From Desulfobacteraceae bacterium (lineage in GTDB: Bacteria; Desulfobacterota; Desulfobacteria; Desulfobacterales; BuS5): 7,623 nucleotides of DNA. Numbering within the stretch: position 1 is the stretch's first letter; each line of letters starts with the position of its first letter. Of this stretch, positions 1 through 6,629 are shown in pieces. Location of the stretch: positions 1 through 7,623 of the forward strand of contig DAOWMW010000056.1 of the NCBI GenBank assembly GCA_030642865.1, read 5' to 3'. A program made the position numbers and the translations under genes. The notes under the pieces are model-generated. The model saw nothing but the letters and a program-made list of their open reading frames with translations. It did not search any database and had not been told where the DNA came from.

Positions 1-180
1 ATTGGGCTTGATTACCAGATGGAAACTATGGTAATGGGTGAAACATGTAATTTAATACATGATACTGTCATAGAACTGTTGATTAGTAAAGTTGAATTTA
101 CTTTAGATATTCATGCTAAGTTACAGCTTTGACCCATTACCCTGAGTTACAGCTTTGACTCATTACCATTATTTCAAACA
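1..180. mobile_element. possible right end of an insertion element (IS21-like), remnant
   Basis: Two tandem copies of a 26-bp unit (119-144 and 145-170, 23 of 26 positions equal) sit here, and a degenerate inverted copy (about 20 of 26) lies at 26-51. Read on the minus strand from 180 inward, the DNA begins TGT and then shows the tandem units. IS21-family ends are known to start with TGT and to carry repeated subterminal units, so a right boundary at 180 is possible. The plus strand is also open from 1 to a TGA at 132-134 (43 residues, ending in KLQL), which could be the tail of a gene starting left of the window. I do not recognise that peptide, and a frame this short could be open by chance. 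The element type and its boundary are inference. Confidence 0.3.
119..170. repeat. tandem direct repeat, 2 x 26 bp
   Basis: The unit begins AGTTACAGCTTTGAC and occurs at 119-144 and again at 145-170 with no spacer. The copies differ at only three positions. The sub-motif ACCCATTACC (132-141) is perfectly inverted at 30-39 (GGTAATGGGT). Nothing in the neighbouring response-regulator gene explains it. The repeat lies downstream of that gene's 3' end, and the stretch 181-281 between them shows no gene and no convincing terminator hairpin. Confidence 0.85.
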
Positions 181-281
181 CCTGGACGAAGCCGCTATGC
201 AGCAAAAAAATCAAAAATAGTGTATACTGCTTATATATAAACGACATACATAAAGCCGATGAATGGAGTTATCTCTATTTT

Positions 282-725
282 TTAAAATTCTCCAGTTTTA
301 CGCAAAAGAAGCTTTAACTCGGCCGCTCTTATCCGCTCTTTGTGTTCATCAGATCTTTTCCTGGCTCCTTCAAGTTTTGCAGCAAGGTCGGTGAAATCAG
401 CAGGTTTCATTAAATAATCATAAGCTCCTAATTTCAATCCTTTCACAGCGGTTTCTGCGCTGCCGTGACCGGTGAGCATGATAACTTCAACTATGGGAAA
501 TTTTTTCCTGATCTCTTTCAAAACTTCAATGCCGTCCATCCCAGGCATTTTTATATCAAGAATAACAACATCAATATTATCTTTTTCCTCCAGGGTTTTT
601 AAACAATCCTGACCGTTATGGACGGAAAGGACTATTTCTCCAACTTCTTTTAACCTTAAAGAAAGCATTTCCGCAAAATCTACTTCATCATCGACTACCA
701 GTATTCTGGCGGGTATTTTGACCAT
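282..725 (-). CDS. receiver-only response regulator with charged C-terminal tail
   Basis: This 147-residue cytoplasmic protein consists of one CheY-like receiver domain (about 7-120). All phosphorylation residues are present: acidic pair D12-D13, phospho-acceptor D57 in ILDIKMPGMDG, switch T85 in MLTGHG, and K107 in YLMKP. No DNA-binding or enzymatic output domain follows. Residues 120-147 form a highly charged helical tail resembling the tail of the regulator at 4271-4702. The ATG at 725 is supported by AAGGAGAG (734-741) 8 nt upstream. It is the last gene of the cluster, 66 bp after the receiver-kinase fusion, and is probably co-transcribed with it. It is expected to accept phosphate from one of the two local kinases. 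Its partner and output are unknown; it could be a phosphate sink, an intermediate in a relay, or a protein-binding switch. Confidence 0.93.
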   Translation of the reverse strand: MVKIPARILVVDDEVDFAEMLSLRLKEVGEIVLSVHNGQDCLKTLEEKDNIDVVILDIKMPGMDGIEVLKEIRKKFPIVEVIMLTGHGSAETAVKGLKLGAYDYLMKPADFTDLAAKLEGARKRSDEHKERIRAAELKLLLRKTGEF

Positions 726-791
726 AATATGTTCTCTCCTTTCCAGCGCTGTCCGCTAAAATATTGCTTGTAAATTCGTTCTTAATTTCAG

Positions 792-1910
792 TTACTTCGG
801 GAATGTAATGCAAAAGGTGGTTCCAACCCCAAGTTTGCTTTTCACATCTATTCCCCCGCCAAGTTTTTCAATAATCCCCTTGATAATAAAAAGCCCAAGA
901 CCTGTACCGTTTCCAGGACTTTTGGTAGTAAAAAAGGGTTCAAATATTTTTTCCAGATTTTCTTTAGGTATACCTTCACCAGTATCTTTTATGAAAAAGA
1001 GAATATCTTTGTCGGAATCTTCAAGGGCCAAAAAAAGTTTTCCTCCATCAGGGGTTGCATGAACAGCATTAGTTAGAAGATTAATCAAAATTTGCCTTAC
1101 CTGGTGAGGATCAATCCAGACACTTGTAAGGGTATCATCAATATGTTTTATTATCTTTATATCCTTGCTCTTGATCTCCACACCCGCCATCTGAATAATT
1201 TCATCAATAAACTCCCCAACATTTACTTCCGATAAAACCGCATTATCTTTTTTGACAATTCCCAGAAGCTGATGGGTAATGACTCTGGCCCTCTCCACTG
1301 CATTATTTATCTTGCCAAGAGCCATTTTAAAATCAGTTTTTCGAGGCATCTCTGCAAGCTCTTCTTTTTCAAGAATCTGTCCCATCCACCCCGCTGATTC
1401 ATTAATAATAGCCAGGGGATTATTGACTTCATGTGCAACTCCGGCAGCCAGGGTGCCTAAAGAGGCAAGCCTTTTTGTGGCTACCATCTGCTGCTCCATT
1501 TTGACTCTGAATTCGGTTTCCTTTTTTTTCTCTTCATCCCTGAGGATTTTGTCAAACGCCTGCCCTATCTTGCTCACCAGATGATCTATCTCTATGGGCT
1601 TGCTTAAATAATCAAAAGCACCTTCTTTAATCCCAACCACGCCATCCTGGGATGTGGCGTGACCGGTCAGGAGTATAATTTCTGTTTTTGGGTATCTCTT
1701 TTTTACTTCACCAAGAAGCTCTATGCCGTCCATTCCAGGCATCCTGATATCTGATACAATTATATCAATCGGGTTTTCCCTGAGCAGAGCCAGGGCATCA
1801 TTTCCACTTGAAGCCCGCTCAGGATTAAAGCCTCTTTTTTTCATACGTTTGATGATTGTATCGAGAAATGCTGTTTCATCATCAACAAAAAGAATCCGAA
1901 CATTTTTCAT
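792..1910 (-). CDS. receiver-histidine kinase fusion (soluble hybrid kinase)
   Basis: This 372-residue protein has no membrane segment. Residues 3-120 form a receiver with D10-D11, phospho-acceptor D54 (SDIRMPGMDG), T82 (LLTGHA) and K104 (YLSKP). A charged helical linker (about 120-148) leads to a HisKA dimerisation domain with H160 in AGVAHEVNNPL. The C-terminal HATPase_c domain shows the N box (N277, N281), G1 box DTGEGIP (309-315), F box FEPFFTTK (323-330) and G2 box GNGTGLGL (333-340), so the kinase looks catalytically intact. The receiver is N-terminal, the reverse of classic hybrid kinases, which suggests that phosphorylation of D54 controls kinase activity. Its core resembles that of the membrane kinase at 4846-6606. 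The ATG at 1910 is the only start that keeps the receiver complete; its ribosome site (AGTGGGG) is weak. The transporter gene lies upstream and a receiver-only regulator downstream. Confidence 0.93.
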   Translation of the reverse strand: MKNVRILFVDDETAFLDTIIKRMKKRGFNPERASSGNDALALLRENPIDIIVSDIRMPGMDGIELLGEVKKRYPKTEIILLTGHATSQDGVVGIKEGAFDYLSKPIEIDHLVSKIGQAFDKILRDEEKKKETEFRVKMEQQMVATKRLASLGTLAAGVAHEVNNPLAIINESAGWMGQILEKEELAEMPRKTDFKMALGKINNAVERARVITHQLLGIVKKDNAVLSEVNVGEFIDEIIQMAGVEIKSKDIKIIKHIDDTLTSVWIDPHQVRQILINLLTNAVHATPDGGKLFLALEDSDKDILFFIKDTGEGIPKENLEKIFEPFFTTKSPGNGTGLGLFIIKGIIEKLGGGIDVKSKLGVGTTFCITFPK

Positions 1911-1924
1911 AATGCCCCACTTTT

Positions 1925-2024
1925 GCCGGTAGTATCCGGTTAGAATCCTGCATATTTTTCTTACAGGTTCCTAATGATCGTGAATTTTATAAATTATCCA
2001 TAATCCTAACCGTACAATACCGGC
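1925..2024. repeat. 100-bp hairpin-like element with imperfect 24-bp terminal inverted repeats
   Basis: The outer 24 bp on the left (1925-1948, starting GCCGGTAGTATCCGG) matches the reverse complement of 2001-2024 at 18 of 24 positions, with 16 of the outer 19 equal. TTTT lies directly outside both ends, as a short target duplication would. The element fills most of the gap between the transporter and the receiver-kinase fusion. It could be a MITE-like insertion, or a processing or stability hairpin in the transcript. No thymine run follows it on the minus strand, so a simple intrinsic terminator is unlikely. Confidence 0.5.
1976..2004 (+). repeat. 29-bp dispersed repeat, copy 1
   Basis: The core GTGAATTTTATAAATTA followed by CCATAAT recurs at 7490-7518 in the same orientation, with 27 of 29 positions equal. 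It contains a small palindrome, AATTT-TAT-AAATT. This copy lies inside the 100-bp element, about 65 bp before the start of the receiver-kinase fusion. It could be an operator, a promoter part or a piece of a repeat family. Confidence 0.7.
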
Positions 2025-2049
2025 TTTTACTATAAAAATAAAATGTTTA

Positions 2050-3636
2050 CTATACCAAACCAAGAATTTTCCACCAGACTGTTGCCACAATTATTAGCAC
2101 AATCAGCAAAACAGGTGTTGCCACAAGGCCAAGCTTTGTCAGGTCAGAGGCTTTAAAATACCTGTAGCTGTATGCAATTGCATTGGGAGGGCAGCCTATA
2201 ACAAGAAGCATGGCAAAAGAAGTAGCCATTCCAAGGCATAAAGCCAGGACTTTGGGATCAACCCCTTCAAGCTGTGCCATGGGAATTACTATGGGCAAGA
2301 TCAAAGCTGCTGCAGCAACATTTGCCATGGCATTTGTAACAAGAGCTCCGAAAACAGCTACCCCGACAAACAGAACAAGCCAGCCTTTACCCTGTATCAA
2401 AGGGAAAAAAAGATGGGCAAAATAGTCAGCTGCACCCGAGTAGCCCATTGCCAGACCCAGCGAAATGCCTCCACCAAAAATAAAAAGAGCCGTACCCCAT
2501 TCCAGGTTATCGTTGATATCTTCCCACTTCAAAACCCCTGCAAGTATCAAAGCACTGACTCCAAGCATACCTGTAACTGAATAATGAATTCCATGAAGTC
2601 CTTTTGTCAGCCAGCAGAGAAAACAGAGGGAAATGATAGTAATAGCTCGTTTCTCCAGGGATGTTAACGGACCCAGATCTTCATCAAATGCAGGCAGCTT
2701 GAACCTGGGGTCCGGCCTGAAGACAAAATAAACAACGAGTACAGCAATCGGTACTGTAATAATAGCTGCAGGCATCGCAAACTTTATCCATTCGAGAAAT
2801 GTTATTTCCATTCCTGTAAATTCTTTTAAAAAAGCCGCAGAGACCATACACCGCCCACCGCCCACCAGTGTACCCATTCCTCCGCATGAGCATGCAAATG
2901 GAAGTGAAAGCATCATAAATTTTGCAGTATTGGTATTGGGCTCAATGCCAACGGCTCTCATAAGGGGAAGCATTGTTACAATTCCTATGGCGCAGGCTGC
3001 GGCATCATGCATAAAACTTGATGCCAGGCCCAGTGATATGGAGATAATAAATGTAAATTTCACCACACTGGTCCCGGCTCTTTTTATGATAAAATATCCT
3101 AAGCGTTTTGTTATGCCTGTTTTCTCAAGTGAGATAGCAAAAATCAGGCAGCACATGATAAAAACAACAACAGGATGCATGTAAGGAGCCCAGACCTCTT
3201 TTGTATCCCCTATTTTCAGCAGTATTAAAAATACCCCTATACATATTGCGGTTATCTCCAGGGGGATCGGTTCAACTACAAAAAGAAATACCAGCACCAC
3301 AAGAATTGCCAAAAAACGCCGGGCTTTGGGAGAAAGCCCGTTTACATAATCGACCTTGACTTTATTGTTTTGCAGTTCTGCGGCCTTTTTTTCTAAAAAT
3401 TTTACGGTTGCTTCATTTCCCCCAGGATTTTTTGCCTCTACCAGGTATTTTCCTGCAATATTTTTATCTTCTCCCCTGGAAATCAGAGTGTAATGCTCTT
3501 TGATAGTCGTAAAAAAAATCTGATCATTATCGCCAGATATCTTAAATTGAGTACCTTCGGGTCTTGGCAGAAGCATAACGACTACGCCCATTGCCAGTCC
3601 AATGACCAGTTGAAATCCTTTTGATTTAAAAAACAT
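2050..3636 (-). CDS. DASS/SLC13-family sodium:anion symporter with an extracytoplasmic insert
   Basis: This 528-residue inner-membrane protein belongs to the divalent anion:sodium symporter family, which imports dicarboxylates (succinate, fumarate, malate) or, in some members, sulfate. The family hallmarks are visible: EPIPLEITA (122-130) after the second hydrophobic region, paired re-entrant segments around 206-225 and 431-450, and a GCPPNA loop (481-486). It departs from the family in three ways. About 70 polar residues (about 29-98) are inserted between the first membrane helix (about 8-24) and the usual LSPKARR segment. The two SNT substrate/sodium motifs appear, by eye, to be HDA (about 210-212) and ANV (438-440). 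The first GTPPN-like loop reads GTLVGGGRC (255-263). The start at 3636 has a strong AAGGAG (3642-3647) 5 nt upstream. Signalling genes flank it on both sides. The substrate cannot be decided from sequence. Confidence 0.92.
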   Translation of the reverse strand: MFFKSKGFQLVIGLAMGVVVMLLPRPEGTQFKISGDNDQIFFTTIKEHYTLISRGEDKNIAGKYLVEAKNPGGNEATVKFLEKKAAELQNNKVKVDYVNGLSPKARRFLAILVVLVFLFVVEPIPLEITAICIGVFLILLKIGDTKEVWAPYMHPVVVFIMCCLIFAISLEKTGITKRLGYFIIKRAGTSVVKFTFIISISLGLASSFMHDAAACAIGIVTMLPLMRAVGIEPNTNTAKFMMLSLPFACSCGGMGTLVGGGRCMVSAAFLKEFTGMEITFLEWIKFAMPAAIITVPIAVLVVYFVFRPDPRFKLPAFDEDLGPLTSLEKRAITIISLCFLCWLTKGLHGIHYSVTGMLGVSALILAGVLKWEDINDNLEWGTALFIFGGGISLGLAMGYSGAADYFAHLFFPLIQGKGWLVLFVGVAVFGALVTNAMANVAAAALILPIVIPMAQLEGVDPKVLALCLGMATSFAMLLVIGCPPNAIAYSYRYFKASDLTKLGLVATPVLLIVLIIVATVWWKILGLV

Positions 3637-3641
3637 GTCCG

Positions 3642-3647
3642 CTCCTT
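3642..3647 (-). promoter_or_regulatory. ribosome binding site of the transporter gene
   Basis: AAGGAG lies 5 nt before the ATG at 3636. It is one of the strongest ribosome sites in the window and fixes the start in front of the first membrane helix. Confidence 0.8.
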
Positions 3648-3652
3648 AAGAA

Positions 3653-3674
3653 GGCCTTTGAAAATGTTCAATTT
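3653..3674 (-). repeat. leader motif shared with the start of the cluster, copy 1
   Basis: On the minus strand this reads as an ATTG...ATTTTCAAAGG element ending 16 nt before the transporter ATG. 7029-7050 matches it at 18 of 22 positions and ends 15 nt before the ATG of the first gene of the cluster. Equal position relative to two different genes suggests a shared regulatory leader or a duplicated 5' end, not chance. Confidence 0.6.
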
Positions 3675-3728
3675 CGTTCCGCGGAGCAAGCCTTTGTGCT
3701 TGCATGGCAATAAAGCCTTTTCAAATGC
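3654..3728. repeat. inverted repeat upstream of the transporter gene
   Basis: Arms 3654-3666 (GCCTTTGAAAATG) and 3716-3728 pair at 11 of 13 positions. Within the 49-nt loop lies a second perfect hairpin, GCAAGC (3686-3691) with GCTTGC (3698-3703). The structure would form in the 5' leader of the transporter mRNA if transcription starts further upstream. No thymine tract follows, so it is not a classic terminator; a role in processing or leader control is inference. The rest of the gap (3729-3858) is AT-rich and shows no gene. Confidence 0.5.
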
Positions 3729-3858
3729 GTTCTTTGTATTTTAAAAATTTTCGTTTGAACCCGGCATTTTAAAATCAGGCAAAAGGAAACATTTTTAAAA
3801 AGTCTTTTAACTTGAATAAATTTAAATCACTGCTGGAGGTTAAGCAAAAACAGCAAGA

Positions 3859-4260
3859 TCAGGTCTTTGTCCTTTTTGCATAGCCATCCCTTATTTTTGT
3901 AAGAAGATCTTCAAGATCGCACGGCTTTGTAAGGTAATCAAAAGCTCCGCAATTGATTCCTTCTTTTGCCGCTTCTTTTGAGCCATGACCGGTGAGCATA
4001 ATAACCTCAAGATCAGGCTCCATTTTTTTTAATATTTTAAGAACCTCAATTCCATCCATGTCTTCCATTTTAAGGTCAAGGACAGCAACATCAAAATCTT
4101 TTTTTCTGAGTTCCTGAATTGCTTCAATGCCGCTGAAGGTTTTTGTAACATCAAAACCTCTTTTGTTCAGTCTGTTGTAAAGAACATTTACATATCCTTT
4201 TTCATCGTCCACGATAAGAAGTCTGATTTTTTCTTTATGTATACTTTTATTTTCAGACAT
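3859..4260 (-). CDS. receiver-only response regulator
   Basis: This 133-residue cytoplasmic protein is a single CheY-like receiver (about 11-128) with no output domain and almost no C-terminal tail. The phosphorylation set is intact: D18-D19, phospho-acceptor D62 (VLDLKMEDMDG), T90 (MLTGHG) and K112 (YLTKP). The loop after the phospho-acceptor reads MEDMDG where its three canonical neighbours have MPGMDG, so proline-glycine is replaced by two acidic residues; this could alter partner choice. It starts 10 bp after the preceding regulator. Its AAAGGA ribosome site (4267-4272) overlaps that gene's TAA stop, so the two are probably translationally coupled. It is a likely phosphate acceptor from the dCache kinase. 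It lies directly upstream of the transporter, which makes a role in transporter control worth considering, but that is inference. Confidence 0.93.
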   Translation of the reverse strand: MSENKSIHKEKIRLLIVDDEKGYVNVLYNRLNKRGFDVTKTFSGIEAIQELRKKDFDVAVLDLKMEDMDGIEVLKILKKMEPDLEVIMLTGHGSKEAAKEGINCGAFDYLTKPCDLEDLLTKIRDGYAKRTKT

Positions 4261-4270
4261 AATTTTTCCT

Positions 4271-4702
4271 TTAAGCGTGTCTTGCTGTAATCTCCTTTAT
4301 GCGCGCTTCAATAATTTTATCTTCATGGGTCTGTTTTTTTTCGGCTGCCTGGGTTACTTTGGCAACAAGCTGATCAATATCGCAAGGTTTCATCAGATAA
4401 TCAAAAGCTCCAAACCTCATTCCTTCAATGGCGGATTCCACAGTTGCGTGGCCTGTGAGCATGACAACTTCTGTAAGAGGATAGACTTTTTTAATCTCTC
4501 TTAAGGTCTCTATGCCATCCATGCCAGGCATTTTTACATCAAGGATTACAACTTCAATTTTATTGTTATTTTCAAGCAGCTTTAAAGCTGCCAGGCCGCT
4601 GTGAGCAGTGTCAATACTGAATTCTCTTTTTTTTAGACGTTTGGTCATGGTCTCCACAAAAGGGACCTCATCATCAACTAAAAGCAATTTAATTTTTTTC
4701 AT
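4271..4702 (-). CDS. receiver-only response regulator with charged C-terminal tail
   Basis: This 143-residue CheY-like receiver (about 3-120) has a full phosphorylation set: D10-D11, D55 (ILDVKMPGMDG), T83 (MLTGHA) and K105 (YLMKP). A charged helical tail (about 120-143, with HEDKIIEARIKEI) resembles the tail of the regulator at 282-725. The frame stays open upstream to 4825, but the ATG at 4702 is preferred. AGGAGAG (4708-4714) lies 5 nt before it, the receiver fold begins immediately after it, and the upstream stretch contains a probable terminator and encodes nothing receiver-like. It follows the sensor kinase, with the terminator between them, and is coupled to the next regulator 10 bp away. 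No output domain is present; it is probably a relay or protein-interaction switch. Confidence 0.92.
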   Translation of the reverse strand: MKKIKLLLVDDEVPFVETMTKRLKKREFSIDTAHSGLAALKLLENNNKIEVVILDVKMPGMDGIETLREIKKVYPLTEVVMLTGHATVESAIEGMRFGAFDYLMKPCDIDQLVAKVTQAAEKKQTHEDKIIEARIKEITARHA

Positions 4703-4707
4703 AAACA

Positions 4708-4714
4708 CTCTCCT
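4708..4714 (-). promoter_or_regulatory. ribosome binding site deciding the regulator start at 4702
   Basis: AGGAGAG with a 5-nt spacer to the ATG at 4702. No comparable site precedes the upstream in-frame start at 4825, so the shorter protein is chosen. Confidence 0.8.
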
Positions 4715-4753
4715 GATATTATTATTTATATTGATTATTTTTGATAAACTCGT

Positions 4754-4789
4754 AAAAAACAGAACCGCTCTGGTTTTGGGCCTGGTTCT
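4754..4789 (-). terminator. probable intrinsic terminator after the sensor kinase
   Basis: On the minus strand AGAACC (4784-4789) and GGTTCT (4761-4766) form a perfect 6-bp stem with a 17-nt loop, followed by G and six T (4754-4759). It lies 57 bp after the kinase stop and 51 bp before the next start. The loop is longer than usual, so termination may be partial. The AT-rich 4703-4753 that follows could hold a promoter, but I see no clear -35/-10 pair. Confidence 0.6.
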
Positions 4790-4845
4790 AATTTTGGCTA
4801 TAGACTGAGATATAATAAAATTCAAAAACTTCCAGGATTTACTTT

Positions 4846-6606
4846 TTATACCCTTCCATTAAGCTGATCGGGGAGCAAATCAATTTTTTCTTCTTTTTGC
4901 TCTTTTTGTTCAGAAACCGGCAGGTTGATAATAAATGCTGTGCCAACATTTATTGAACTTCGAACTTTAATATCACCTCCCATCTTTTTTATTATTCCAT
5001 AGCAGATAGCAAGGCCTAAACCAGTTCCCTTTCCCACTGGTTTAGTTGTGAAAAAAGGATCAAAAATTCTGACAAGATTTGCTTTTGGTATACCTGGTCC
5101 GTTATCCTTAATCTCAATGATAACATCATTATTGTGAAGACTGCTGGTTATATCAATATTACCGCCTGTTTTTTCCATGGCATCGAGTGAGTTATTGAAA
5201 AAATTCAGCAGCACCTGCTGCATCTCTGACTTAGACAGGCTAAGTAAGGGTAAATTCTCACCAAGTTTAGTATTAAAAAATACCTTTGCGTATTTTGCTC
5301 TTTGCTCGGATAAACTCACAACTTCATCAATAATTTCGTTAACATGAACCTCATCTATCCTTGCATCTGTTTTTCTTGCAAAGGAGAGCAGCTTGTAAGT
5401 GATCTCCTTGCAACGTTTGCCCTGGGTTTTAATCTGTTTTAAAGATCTCTTGAATTCCCCAAGATTTTCGGTTTTCTGAAGATCTTCTTCTTCCAGCAAA
5501 TCTTCCATCCAGCCCGACTCTTCAACCATTATAGCCACAGGGTTATTAATTTCATGGGCTATGCCTGCTGCAAGTTCTCCCACAGAAGCAAGTTTTCCGG
5601 TTTCAATCACCTGCTGGTTCAGCATCTCTTTTTCACGATCAATACATGCAATACGTTTAACTATTCTCCAGGATACAAAAAACGCCATGAAGACAATACA
5701 AAAGGTCCCTATACCAAAAATCGTGTGTGCTATCTTGCGAACAATTTTGATGCTTGAAAAAGCATCCGCATAATCCTGCTGATACACCATTAGCCACTCT
5801 CCACCCTTGAGTGACGAAACAACATATATGAGCCTTTTCCCTGAATGTTCATCTTTTTTTTCAATAAGGCGTTCTCCATTTTTGGCTTCTTTTACTTTTT
5901 TAAATAACTCCGCATAATTTTTTTCCTCTGTATTTAGATCAAGAGAAGCCTTGGTCTGAAAACTTCCTTTTCTGTTAATAATATATGCAAACCCTGTTTT
6001 GCCTATCCTTAAATTTTCAACTAGGGAGTTAAAAGCCATAACATCTATGGTCGCTCTCAAAATCAATTCCTCCCCATTAAAATTCTTTTTTACAGTAACA
6101 ATGAAATGGGGCAGGCCTCGAAGCCCCAGGAAAACGTCACTAATATAATATTGATTTTTAACAGCATTTTTAAACCATTGCGCATCGGAGTATTGTGCAT
6201 CTTTTAGCTGAAAAGGACCAGCATATGCCAGTTGTACGCCCTTGTCATTAATAGTTCCCAAATCTACAAAAACATTATTATAAGCTTGTTGCAGTCCCAA
6301 AAGACTTTTCTGTAAAAATACTTCATCCTTTAGTTCTTCATAACTGGCCGTTTTTGCCAGAAATTTAATATTCCCCGACCTTTCTTTTAAAAATGTGTCT
6401 ATATTTTGTTTATGTTTTTGCACGAGTTCATCAAGGTGAGCCCCAACTTTTCCATGATATGAATTTTTAAAGCGATCAAAAATAATCAGGCTGGCTACTA
6501 TCATGGGAGTTATTGATACCATAATTATTGTGATAAGCATTTTTTTGGCTATGGTTTTGTAATAAGTGTTTTGTATTTGTTTATCTTTTTTCATTTTTAA
6601 ATCCAT
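4846..6606 (-). CDS. membrane sensor histidine kinase with extracytoplasmic dCache domain
   Basis: This 586-residue kinase is the apparent input of the system. Membrane helices at about 23-43 and 294-313 enclose about 250 residues with double-Cache character, including [18 protein letters not shown] and [19 protein letters not shown] (about 128-172). Such domains bind small molecules such as organic acids or amino acids outside the membrane. No clear HAMP domain follows. HisKA has H351 in [11 protein letters not shown]. HATPase_c shows the N box (N468, N472), G1 box DNGPGIP (501-507), F box FDPFFTTK (515-522) and G2 box GKGTGLGL (525-532). The kinase therefore looks active. It has no receiver of its own, so it must pass phosphate to a separate protein; five receivers lie within 7 kb. 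The ATG at 6606 has a weak ribosome site. The in-frame ATG at 6594, with GGA 7 nt upstream, is an alternative that removes four residues. It lies 23 bp after the degenerate receiver, so it is probably in the same transcript. Confidence 0.94.
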   Translation of the reverse strand: MDLKMKKDKQIQNTYYKTIAKKMLITIIMVSITPMIVASLIIFDRFKNSYHGKVGAHLDELVQKHKQNIDTFLKERSGNIKFLAKTASYEELKDEVFLQKSLLGLQQAYNNVFVDLGTINDKGVQLAYAGPFQLKDAQYSDAQWFKNAVKNQYYISDVFLGLRGLPHFIVTVKKNFNGEELILRATIDVMAFNSLVENLRIGKTGFAYIINRKGSFQTKASLDLNTEEKNYAELFKKVKEAKNGERLIEKKDEHSGKRLIYVVSSLKGGEWLMVYQQDYADAFSSIKIVRKIAHTIFGIGTFCIVFMAFFVSWRIVKRIACIDREKEMLNQQVIETGKLASVGELAAGIAHEINNPVAIMVEESGWMEDLLEEEDLQKTENLGEFKRSLKQIKTQGKRCKEITYKLLSFARKTDARIDEVHVNEIIDEVVSLSEQRAKYAKVFFNTKLGENLPLLSLSKSEMQQVLLNFFNNSLDAMEKTGGNIDITSSLHNNDVIIEIKDNGPGIPKANLVRIFDPFFTTKPVGKGTGLGLAICYGIIKKMGGDIKVRSSINVGTAFIINLPVSEQKEQKEEKIDLLPDQLNGRV

Positions 6607-6629
6607 AGAGATATTTTTATCTATAATTT

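Noticed and set aside
170..281. Terminator after the last regulator gene
   Set aside because: T-rich runs exist on the minus strand, but no stem of more than four pairs precedes them.
808..1062. Plus-strand open frames inside the fusion kinase, transporter and sensor kinase genes
   Set aside because: They are antisense shadows of confident genes. They show no domain signatures, and their hydrophobic or serine-rich composition is explained by reading the opposite strand.
1914..1927. Second sigma-54-like site (GG-N10-GC on the minus strand) before the fusion kinase
   Set aside because: It matches only the GG/GC skeleton, not TGGCAC/TTGC. It sits so close to the ATG at 1910 that transcription would start inside the gene.
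2684..2893. Second minus-strand frame (69 codons) inside the transporter gene
   Set aside because: It overlaps a continuous, well-conserved transporter frame and encodes a cysteine-rich peptide typical of an out-of-frame reading.
4703..4825. N-terminal extension of the regulator at 4271-4702 by 41 residues
   Set aside because: The stretch contains a terminator-like hairpin and has no ribosome site at 4825. The ATG at 4702 has a strong AGGAGAG, and the receiver fold begins there.
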